Positions 1-5,422 of a stretch of DNA of 6,911 nt are shown piece by piece. Numbering within the stretch: the stretch's first letter is position 1; the number at the start of each line of letters is the position of its first letter. A program made the position numbers and the translations under genes. This DNA is from Gammaproteobacteria bacterium (GTDB lineage: Bacteria; Pseudomonadota; Gammaproteobacteria; GRL18): assembly GCA_030632625.1 (NCBI GenBank), contig DAOVUK010000169.1, positions 1-6,911 on the forward strand, given 5' to 3'. The notes beneath the pieces were generated by a model. That model was not told the origin of the DNA and did not search any database. It saw only the letters and a program-made list of their open reading frames with translations.

Positions 1-783
1 GTCCTGTCTGCCTCGTCCTTTTGTTTGTCCGATTTTTATCCAGTTGGCCGCCTGATAACAGGTACCTGACCAGGCTTCATCGACAAAGCTTTCGATTAAC
101 AATGGTTTATAACCATAGCGTTCTTCAAAATCATTGACTAACGTCTTTATGCTCATGCTCAATAATTTAGAGGCCAGATTTTGACAGGTGACACTTTTGC
201 GGATCAGAAAACGACTCATACCGACCACAGAGTGCAAATGATTTTGGCGTTGTTCCTTATCCCAGCCAATCCATTTATCGCGATCCGATAATTGCAGGGC
301 GGCTGCCGCAAATCCAACACCGCCTAAATAACCATGAGAAGAGTTGATGAGATAACGTAATTGACGGCCAACGAAAAAACCTGAACCCAAAGGATGCTCT
401 TCAATCATGAGTTCATTCCAGATCCGTATTTCATCAGTGGTCTGAACCAAGGTCAGTTCAAGCCCCTGAACTTCATTCACCGTTGATGGCACATCAACGG
501 GTGTGGGAACCGGCGTATTTAAACGTTGAGGCGATTTTTTAACAGAGGCTTTACGGGCAGAGGCTGGCAATTTAATATGACCCGCAGCATCTAAAATACG
601 TAATGCTTTTGCACAGCCACTGAGTTGTGCCTGACCTTTGGGATCATAAAAATGAAATTCTTTGCAGACTTCTTTGCTCACTTCTGCTCTGTTAGAAAAG
701 GTTTTACTGTCAAGTAAATCTTTAAGGTATAATAAACCGGTCTCTTCAGACAAAGTACGTTTAATTTGATTTTGAGTTTTCAT
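1..783 (-). CDS. DruA/DUF4338-family protein, probable transposase N-terminal part (partial, cut by window edge)
   Basis: The minus strand is open from ATG at 783 to the left edge, giving 261 residues with no stop. Residues 1-75 form a small helical N-terminal domain, and 76-105 are a Lys/Pro-rich linker. From about residue 108 the sequence matches the DUF4338 (DruA) family as I know it: VGRQLRYLI (138-146), RDKWIGWD (168-175), SRFLIRKSV (190-198), NLASKLL (202-208), ESFVDEAWSGTCYQAANW (231-248) and GQTKGRGRQD at the edge. DruA is named after the Druantia anti-phage system, but close relatives with this wording also form the front part of long transposase-like proteins with a Tn5/IS4-type DDE domain. 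The abrupt position just before hemD and the terminus-like sequence at 799-819 favour the insertion-element reading. No clear Shine-Dalgarno precedes the ATG. The catalytic part would lie left of the window, so transposase activity is inferred, not seen. Confidence 0.82.
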   Translation of the reverse strand, partial: MKTQNQIKRTLSEETGLLYLKDLLDSKTFSNRAEVSKEVCKEFHFYDPKGQAQLSGCAKALRILDAAGHIKLPASARKASVKKSPQRLNTPVPTPVDVPSTVNEVQGLELTLVQTTDEIRIWNELMIEEHPLGSGFFVGRQLRYLINSSHGYLGGVGFAAAALQLSDRDKWIGWDKEQRQNHLHSVVGMSRFLIRKSVTCQNLASKLLSMSIKTLVNDFEERYGYKPLLIESFVDEAWSGTCYQAANWIKIGQTKGRGRQD

Positions 784-819
784 GCATTAAGTATGCACGA
801 CAGGGTCTTAAAAGTCCAG
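1..819 (-). mobile_element. One end of a probable insertion sequence carrying the DruA-like gene (partial)
   Basis: Read inward on the minus strand from 819, the sequence begins CTGGACTTTTAAGACCCTGT, and the DruA-like ATG follows about 36 nt in. The CTG start and AT-rich continuation resemble the ends of the IS50/Tn5 branch of the IS4 family (CTGACTCTTATAC...). That is a resemblance from memory, not an alignment. The other end and its inverted repeat are outside the window, so the boundary at 819 is a proposal. If it duplicates 9 bp of target as Tn5-type elements do, the flanking copy would be 820-828 (TTCAAAGTT). Confidence 0.5.
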
Positions 820-850
820 TTCAAAGTTATGGGTAATAGGCAGTCCTAGA

Positions 851-1690
851 ATGCAAACTGATTCATTAGCAGATATCCGGATTCTGGTTACTCGCCCTGT
901 TCATCAGGCACAGGCTTTTTGTGATATGCTTGCTGAGCAGGGTGGTCGGGTGATTCGCTTACCTGTGATTGAAATTGCAGCAATTGCGTTGTCGCCAGAG
1001 ATGACATCTGTAATTAATAGCATGGATAAAATAGACTTTGCTGTTTTTATCAGTCCCAATGCTGTTGAACACGGTCTTGCAGTGCTCCTTGCTCATGGCA
1101 AAATACCTGATAAACTAAAGCTGGTGACTATTGGTAAGGCCAGCGCACAAAAAATGCAGCAATTACTTGGTCGAGCTCCGGATATTTACCCGACAGAACA
1201 ATACAATAGTGAAGCACTGCTCGCGCTGGACAGTTTGCAGAGCAGCCAGATTAAGAATAAAAAAATTATTATTTTCAGAGGGCAGGGCGGCCGTGAATTT
1301 CTGGCGGAAAGCCTGCAGGAAAGAGGTGCCAGTGTTGCTTATGCTGAAGTTTATCGGCGTAAAAAACCTGAGCCGAAAAACAGTATGTTAGAGTCTCTCT
1401 GGGATTCTGATACTCTGCTCTCTAAGCGTCCCGATATTATAACGCTGACCTCTAATGAAGGTTTAACTAATTTGCTGGCAATGTTTGATCATTATGCCAC
1501 TGAACAGCGGGAACACTATCTGCAGCAATTACGGCAAACACCACTGGTTGTTGTGACCGAAAAAATGCGCCTTAATGCTCAAAAATCAGGCTTTAAAAAT
1601 GCCATTATGATTGCCGCAAAGGCCAGTAATGAAGCTTTGCTGGAAACTGTTCTGGAATGGGCTAAAATAAGAAAAAACCAACAGAATTAA
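851..1690 (+). CDS. hemD: Uroporphyrinogen-III synthase
   Basis: The 279-residue product matches HemD (PF02602), which cyclises hydroxymethylbilane with inversion of ring D to give uroporphyrinogen III, the branch point to haem, sirohaem and cobalamin, in the cytoplasm. Visible family features are ILVTRPVHQA (11-20), LPVIEI (37-42), FISPNAVEHGL (66-76), VTIGKASAQ (92-100), YNSEALLAL (118-126), IIIFRGQGGREFLAESLQERGA (139-160), AEVYRR (165-170) with the conserved Tyr168, LTSNEGL (199-205), and a C-terminal ASNEALLETVLEW (258-270). Length is slightly above the roughly 250 residues usual for the family. The start at 851 leaves a normal N-terminus; the reading frame stays open upstream to a stop at 809, but no better ATG exists there. 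The Shine-Dalgarno is weak (GGCAG region, 839-843). hemC, normally just upstream, is absent, and a divergent DruA-like gene occupies that place. hemX follows after 37 nt. Confidence 0.95.
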   Translation: MQTDSLADIRILVTRPVHQAQAFCDMLAEQGGRVIRLPVIEIAAIALSPEMTSVINSMDKIDFAVFISPNAVEHGLAVLLAHGKIPDKLKLVTIGKASAQKMQQLLGRAPDIYPTEQYNSEALLALDSLQSSQIKNKKIIIFRGQGGREFLAESLQERGASVAYAEVYRRKKPEPKNSMLESLWDSDTLLSKRPDIITLTSNEGLTNLLAMFDHYATEQREHYLQQLRQTPLVVVTEKMRLNAQKSGFKNAIMIAAKASNEALLETVLEWAKIRKNQQN

Positions 1691-1727
1691 AATACAGACA
1701 TAGCAGCAAGCTAAACGGAAAACTTAC

Positions 1728-2888
1728 ATGGGAAAAGACAAGGTGAATAAAGAGCCGAACAAAGCAGTGGAGCAGGACAATACGCAGCAAGTTAAGACCG
1801 AGAAGGCAAAATCTGGTACGGCAGCTGCCTTTATTTTTCTTGCCGTGGTCTTTTCTCTGACCGCAGGCGGCGCTACTTTTCTTTTGTCACAGAGCCTGGA
1901 AAAGATCCGGGGTGAACTGACACAGCAGCTGGAAACGACGCGCGCTAATCTCTCTGATGTAACAATCAGGCTCAATGGTGATGTCACAGGTCAGTTGACA
2001 ACTCTGGCAGATAAAATGGGACGGATCACAACCGATCAACAACAGTTTCAGAGTCAGGTATCAAGCCAGCAGCAGGCCACTGACAAGCTGTCAAAAACAC
2101 TTAAAGTCAGCAATCAGCAGATGCTGCAGTCAATCGATGTCCTGTTTAAGCAGAAAGGGCGGGAGAGAATCGGCTGGGTTCTGGCTGAGGTTGAATACCT
2201 GTTGCTAATTGCCAATCACAGCCTGCAGTTACAAAATGATGTGCCCACAGCAATTGCTGCTCTGGAGGCAGCAGATTCACGTTTGCTGGATACCGGCGAT
2301 CCGGGTGCCATTGAATCAAGAAGTAAAATTCGAGATGAAATACAAACCTTAAAGGCATTGCAGCAGCCTGATATCGTAGGTATGGCTGCCAGACTGAGCA
2401 GTGTGATCAAAGCCGTCTCTTCTCTACCCGTTAAATATACTCAACTTAATACCAAAGACAAAATTAATGCCCTGATTGAGAAAAAAGCCTCTCATGAAGC
2501 CGGTGATATGGAGCAGGCGGCTAAGGATTTTTTACATGAACTGAGAGGTTTGGTGATCTTTCGACAATTGGATGAAGCACCTAAAGCACTGATGACGCCG
2601 CAGCAGCAATTCTTTTTGCAGCAGAATCTGCAATTAAAATTAGAAACTGCGCGTCGTTCTCTGCTTATGGGGCAGCAGGCTCTGTTTGCAGAAAGCCTGA
2701 ACGAATCGGTACAATGGCTGCAGGAATTTTTTGATCAGGAAGTGCCCAAGGTGAGACAAACAATTGAAGAATTAAAAGTTTTGCAGAGTATGCTTATCAG
2801 CAGCAATATGCCCGACATCTCAGGCTCCATAAAAGTGTTACGCGCCTATCAAAACGAGCTTGAAAAGCAGCAAGAGGTCAAACGATGA
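1728..2888 (+). CDS. hemX: HemX, inner-membrane protein of the haem operon
   Basis: The 386-residue product matches the HemX family (PF04375). It begins with a Lys/Glu-rich cytoplasmic tail (1-29), then one membrane helix (about 31-53, TAAAFIFLAVVFSLTAGGAT), then a Gln-rich helical, coiled-coil-like stretch (55-140), and a family core from RERIGWVLAEVEYLLLIANHSLQL (145-168) through AIAALEAADSRL (175-186) to the C-terminus. Some databases call HemX a uroporphyrinogen-III C-methyltransferase, but the protein shows no SAM-methyltransferase domain, so that name should not be carried over. Its exact role is unsettled; its position implies a structural or scaffolding role with HemY at the membrane. 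GGAA at 1717-1720 is the likely ribosome site, 7 nt from ATG. The stop overlaps the hemY start (ATGA), implying translational coupling. Confidence 0.93.
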   Translation: MGKDKVNKEPNKAVEQDNTQQVKTEKAKSGTAAAFIFLAVVFSLTAGGATFLLSQSLEKIRGELTQQLETTRANLSDVTIRLNGDVTGQLTTLADKMGRITTDQQQFQSQVSSQQQATDKLSKTLKVSNQQMLQSIDVLFKQKGRERIGWVLAEVEYLLLIANHSLQLQNDVPTAIAALEAADSRLLDTGDPGAIESRSKIRDEIQTLKALQQPDIVGMAARLSSVIKAVSSLPVKYTQLNTKDKINALIEKKASHEAGDMEQAAKDFLHELRGLVIFRQLDEAPKALMTPQQQFFLQQNLQLKLETARRSLLMGQQALFAESLNESVQWLQEFFDQEVPKVRQTIEELKVLQSMLISSNMPDISGSIKVLRAYQNELEKQQEVKR

Positions 2889-4135
2889 TCAGACTGCTTT
2901 TTTATTCATTAATTTTTTTAATTGGAGCCGTTTATATTGCTCTTATTGCCAAAGACGATCCGGGTTATGCCCTGCTCAGCCATGGTAACTGGAGTATTGA
3001 AGGTACTCTGGTTCTTTTGCTCGGTGCATTAAGCATATTGATCGGCTGTATTTTATTACTGGTGTATTTACTGGTTAAAACCATCAAATTTCCCGGTAAA
3101 CTGGGTAACTGGAGTCAGAGCCGGAAGACCGTCAAGGCAATTAAAAATTGTAATAAGGGTTATATTGAACTGGCAGAAGGCAATTGGCGAGAAGCTGAAA
3201 AACATTTGCGTAAAAGCGCTAATAGCAGTGGTATGCCGCTGTTGAATTATCTGGCGGCAGCACGTGCTGCACAGGAAGATGGCTCTCAACATCGCCGGGA
3301 TAATTATTTACTGCAGGCGCATAAAAGTGATCCTCAGGCCGATATTGCCATTGGTCTGACTCAGGCGGAATTGCAGATTAAAGATGGTCAGACGGAGCAG
3401 GCGCTGGCGACGTTGATGCACCTGCGCAGCGTTGCGCCTAAACATAAACAGGTTCTAAAGATGCTTTTTCGCGTATATCAGCAGCTCAATAGCTGGAAAG
3501 ATCTGGAAAGTCTACTTCCGGAGTTGCGCAAAAACAATATTTTTGAACATAGTGTACTGAGCCAGTATGAACAATCACTCAGTAAGCAGCTTATGATTCA
3601 GGCGATACAGAACAAAAATCATGGTGAACTAAAATCCATCTGGAATCGTCTACCTAAGGCAACTCGTGCTGAACCGGAGATGATTCATTTCTATTGTCAG
3701 CAATTATTGCTAATTGGCGAGCATAAGCTGGCTCTTGATTTGACTAAAGAAGGCATTAAAAATCACTGGCATAGTTCACTTATCCTGCTGTATGGATTAG
3801 TACAGGAAAAAGAACCTGCCAGACAGCTGGAAACAGCAGAATTATGGTTGAGTGATAATGGTCGAAGTGCAGAGTTATTACTCACTCTGGGGCGTTTGAG
3901 TATCTATAACCAACTCTGGGGTAAAGCGCGTGATTATCTTTCTGAAAGTCTCGCTGTGTCACCGAGTGCCGAAGCATTTCAGGTGCTGGGGGAATTGTAT
4001 GAAACCCAATTAGCTGATTCGGTTGAAGCAATGAACTGTTACCGTGAAGGCCTCATTCTGAGTGCTCAGGCAAAAGAATTAATGAGCCTGGAAGATGAAT
4101 TGCCGATGGTGATTGCATTGAATGCGGCTTGCTAG
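2885..4135 (+). CDS. hemY: HemY, membrane-anchored TPR-type protein of the haem operon
   Basis: The 416-residue product matches proteobacterial HemY (HemY_N, PF07219, plus TPR-like repeats). Two N-terminal membrane helices are visible (about 3-22 and 41-64) with the family signature DPGYALLSHGNWSIEGTLVLLL between and into the second helix. After the membrane part come helical repeats, the first being GYIELAEGNWREAEKHLRKSA (92-112), then others around 157-181, 271-293, 330-360 and 365-391. The length is close to that of the Escherichia coli protein. This HemY is unrelated to the Gram-positive HemY (protoporphyrinogen/coproporphyrinogen oxidase), so no oxidase activity should be inferred. A good ribosome site, AGAGG (2873-2877), lies inside the end of hemX, and the 4-nt ATGA overlap argues for one transcript. 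The function in haem or membrane-protein homeostasis is not firmly known. Confidence 0.93.
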   Translation: MIRLLFYSLIFLIGAVYIALIAKDDPGYALLSHGNWSIEGTLVLLLGALSILIGCILLLVYLLVKTIKFPGKLGNWSQSRKTVKAIKNCNKGYIELAEGNWREAEKHLRKSANSSGMPLLNYLAAARAAQEDGSQHRRDNYLLQAHKSDPQADIAIGLTQAELQIKDGQTEQALATLMHLRSVAPKHKQVLKMLFRVYQQLNSWKDLESLLPELRKNNIFEHSVLSQYEQSLSKQLMIQAIQNKNHGELKSIWNRLPKATRAEPEMIHFYCQQLLLIGEHKLALDLTKEGIKNHWHSSLILLYGLVQEKEPARQLETAELWLSDNGRSAELLLTLGRLSIYNQLWGKARDYLSESLAVSPSAEAFQVLGELYETQLADSVEAMNCYREGLILSAQAKELMSLEDELPMVIALNAAC

Positions 4136-4168
4136 GGATTCAACATTCAATAAACTTCCAATAATGAT

Positions 4169-4188
4169 AGACGTTGCATGCAACGTCT
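4169..4188. repeat. Perfect 20-bp palindrome between convergent genes; possible bidirectional terminator or dispersed palindrome
   Basis: AGACGTTGCA is followed directly by its reverse complement TGCAACGTCT, so the whole 20 bp is self-complementary. It lies 33 nt after the hemY stop and 13 nt before the stop of the opposing reductase gene, where a shared terminator is expected, but neither side has a T tract. The right flank continues CTCTACGG. As I recall, palindromes of the GAGACGTTGCATGCAACGTCTC kind occur as dispersed repeats in several bacterial genomes, so this may be a repeat copy with a diverged left flank. Structure is certain, function is not. Confidence 0.6.
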
Positions 4189-4201
4189 CTACGGTAGTCA
4201 T

Positions 4202-5209
4202 TTACTGATCATTAGCGAAGTCAAAAGAATCATAAAAGAACTGATTCTTGCTCATGCCTTTTTCCTGAAAACTCTGTTCAGCTGCGGTGATCATGGCAGG
4301 AGGCCCGCAAGTGTAGATATCAAAAGCCGACAAGTTATCAAAATCGGCTAATACGGCATCATGAACATAACCTGTTCTGCCTGACCAGCTGTCGCCAGCA
4401 TCAGATAATACGGGGATAAATTGAATGTTTGCCTGTTCAGCAGCCCATCTTTCAGCCAATTCACCCATATAAAGGTCGGCCTCACTGCGAACACCCCAAT
4501 AGAGGTAAACAGGGCGAGTCACCTGCTCACTGATCAGATGCTCAATGATACCTTTTATAGGGGCAAAGCCGGTCCCGCCTGCCATTAACAAAATATCTTT
4601 ATTAGAATCTTCATGGAAAAAGAAACTGCCATGCGGGCCTTCAATGCGCAATAAATCTTTATTTTGCATTGAATTGAAAACCTTTGGTGTAAATAGCCCA
4701 TCCTCAACCAGACGGATATGTAATTCTAAAAATTCATCATCATGAGGGGCATTGGCAATAGAAAAACTGCGATGGCGACCATCTTCTAATAAAATATCAA
4801 TATACTGCCCGGGCAGAAATTGTAAACGCTCAGATGCCGGCAGTTTAATAAAAATTTGCATGACATCGTCAGCAAGGTGCTTCATGTTCTGAACTCGGCA
4901 GGGCAGAGTCTTTATTTCGATGGCACTGTCCAGCTCAACTTCTTCTACTTCAATCAGCAGCTCAGAATCTGCTAAGGCCTGACAGAATAAAACCAGATTT
5001 TGTTCTTTATCATCATCAGTCAATGCTATTGGATCTTCATCGTAGTGAACATCACCTGTCAGCAGCTTCCCCTTACAGGCCCCACAGGCACCATTGCGAC
5101 ATCCGTAACGAAGATTTATGCCCTGTCGTAAAGCTGCATCAAGCACCGTTTCATTTGTTTCGACATAAAACTGGTGTTCACTGGGTTCGATTTGTACTCG
5201 ATGGCGCAT
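4202..5209 (-). CDS. [2Fe-2S] ferredoxin-FAD/NAD(P)H reductase fusion, CDP-6-deoxy-glucoseen-reductase-like
   Basis: The product is a 335-residue soluble electron-transfer flavoprotein. Residues 1-95 form a plant-type ferredoxin domain with four cluster cysteines in CX4CX2C-X30-C spacing (C37, C42, C45, C76; YGCRNGACGACKG). Residues about 100-200 form the FAD-binding barrel, with the RSFS flavin motif at 147-150. Residues about 205-330 form the NAD(P)H lobe, with MAGGTGFAPIKG (209-220), YLYWGVRSEADLY (235-247), CGPPAM (301-306) and the terminal FFYDSF. This order matches the family annotated as CDP-6-deoxy-delta-3,4-glucoseen reductase and the reductase parts of oxygenases. No sugar-pathway or oxygenase gene is nearby, so the acceptor is unknown. 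I chose the ATG at 5209 because GAGGA (5215-5219) lies 5 nt before it. An in-frame extension to TTG at 5242 would add MMLLKRIMRKI, lacks a ribosome site, and is unlikely. The gene converges on hemY and is not part of that operon. Confidence 0.9.
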   Translation of the reverse strand: MRHRVQIEPSEHQFYVETNETVLDAALRQGINLRYGCRNGACGACKGKLLTGDVHYDEDPIALTDDDKEQNLVLFCQALADSELLIEVEEVELDSAIEIKTLPCRVQNMKHLADDVMQIFIKLPASERLQFLPGQYIDILLEDGRHRSFSIANAPHDDEFLELHIRLVEDGLFTPKVFNSMQNKDLLRIEGPHGSFFFHEDSNKDILLMAGGTGFAPIKGIIEHLISEQVTRPVYLYWGVRSEADLYMGELAERWAAEQANIQFIPVLSDAGDSWSGRTGYVHDAVLADFDNLSAFDIYTCGPPAMITAAEQSFQEKGMSKNQFFYDSFDFANDQ

Positions 5210-5214
5210 TATTT

Positions 5215-5219
5215 TCCTC
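5215..5219 (-). promoter_or_regulatory. Ribosome binding site deciding the reductase start
   Basis: On the minus strand GAGGA is followed by AAATA and then ATG at 5209. The upstream in-frame ATG at 5221 overlaps this site, and the TTG at 5242 has nothing comparable before it, so 5209 is the preferred start. Confidence 0.7.
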
Positions 5220-5251
5220 ATGATTCTCTTAAGAAGCATCAAACAAAAAGG

Positions 5252-5278
5252 GATATATTTGAAACGCTAGAATATATC
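5252..5278. repeat. Perfect 8+8 inverted repeat, operator-like dyad
   Basis: GATATATT (5252-5259) and AATATATC (5271-5278) are exact reverse complements separated by 11 nt. The centre-to-centre distance (19 nt) is near two helical turns, as for a dimeric regulator site. The right arm overlaps the proposed -10 box of the leftward reductase promoter. AT-rich arms make chance more likely, and no regulator gene is in the window to pair with it. Confidence 0.4.
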
Positions 5279-5299
5279 TCATTTTGGATAGAATGGAAA
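5271..5299 (-). promoter_or_regulatory. Candidate sigma70-type promoter for the reductase gene
   Basis: On the minus strand TTTCCA (5294-5299, four of six to TTGACA) is followed after exactly 17 nt by TATATT (5271-5276, five of six to TATAAT). Transcription would start near 5264, giving a leader of about 55 nt before the ATG at 5209. Found by eye; no alternative with better boxes was seen in the gap. Confidence 0.4.
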
Positions 5300-5317
5300 G
5301 AAAGACAAGGAAAAAAA

Positions 5318-5344
5318 TAAAGAAAAATAACTTTAGGACGCTAA
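5318..5344 (+). promoter_or_regulatory. Candidate sigma28 (FliA)-type promoter for the DUF5610-like gene
   Basis: TAAAGAAA (5318-5325), an 11-nt spacer, then GACGCTAA (5337-5344) compares with the enterobacterial FliA consensus TAAAGTTT-N11-GCCGATAA. Five of eight -35 positions and six of eight -10 positions match, with exact spacing. The start of transcription would be near 5351, leaving a leader of about 70 nt. The -35 half sits in A-rich sequence, which raises the chance of a random match. A TATAAG at 5345-5350 could serve as a sigma70 -10 box, but it has no recognisable -35 at the right distance. Confidence 0.4.
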
Positions 5345-5361
5345 TATAAGAAGATTTGAGT

Positions 5362-5422
5362 GGAATTAAGAGCCCTCATCCGTAATTCCTCAGAAACTTA
5401 TGATTAAGAGGGAGTTAATCAT
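5362..5422 (+). promoter_or_regulatory. Structured 5' leader: two hairpins, the second presenting the ribosome site in its loop
   Basis: Hairpin 1 pairs GGAATTA (5362-5368) with TAATTCC (5383-5389) around a 14-nt loop. Hairpin 2 pairs ATGATTAA (5400-5407) with TTAATCAT (5415-5422) around the 7-nt loop GAGGGAG (5408-5414), which is the Shine-Dalgarno of the gene starting at 5421; the stem includes the AT of that start codon. The loop of hairpin 1 contains CCCTC (5373-5377), complementary to GAGGG (5408-5412) in the loop of hairpin 2, so a loop-loop contact could mask the ribosome site. A GGA in a hairpin loop over a Shine-Dalgarno is also the arrangement CsrA/RsmA binds. The repeats are exact; the regulatory role is inferred. 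Confidence 0.5.

Noticed and set aside
783..797. TGCAT-N5-ATGCA inverted repeat at the DruA-like start codon
   Set aside because: Five-base arms are too short to stand out from chance, and no functional reading is supported.
784..850. Sigma70 promoter for hemD supplied by the element end
   Set aside because: Candidate boxes such as TTCAAA (821-826) or TAATAG (835-840 area) have no acceptable partner at 16-18 nt.
1724..1987. Open frame on the minus strand opposite the start of hemX
   Set aside because: It lies wholly over the well-supported hemX gene and its translation has no recognisable features; it is a shadow frame.
5210..5242. Eleven-residue extension of the reductase from TTG at 5242
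   Set aside because: Rare start without a ribosome site; GAGGA before ATG at 5209 fits better and the ferredoxin domain begins normally there.
5400..5420. Seven-residue N-terminal extension of the DUF5610-like protein from ATG at 5400
   Set aside because: No ribosome site precedes 5400, whereas GAGGGAG sits at the right distance before ATG at 5421.
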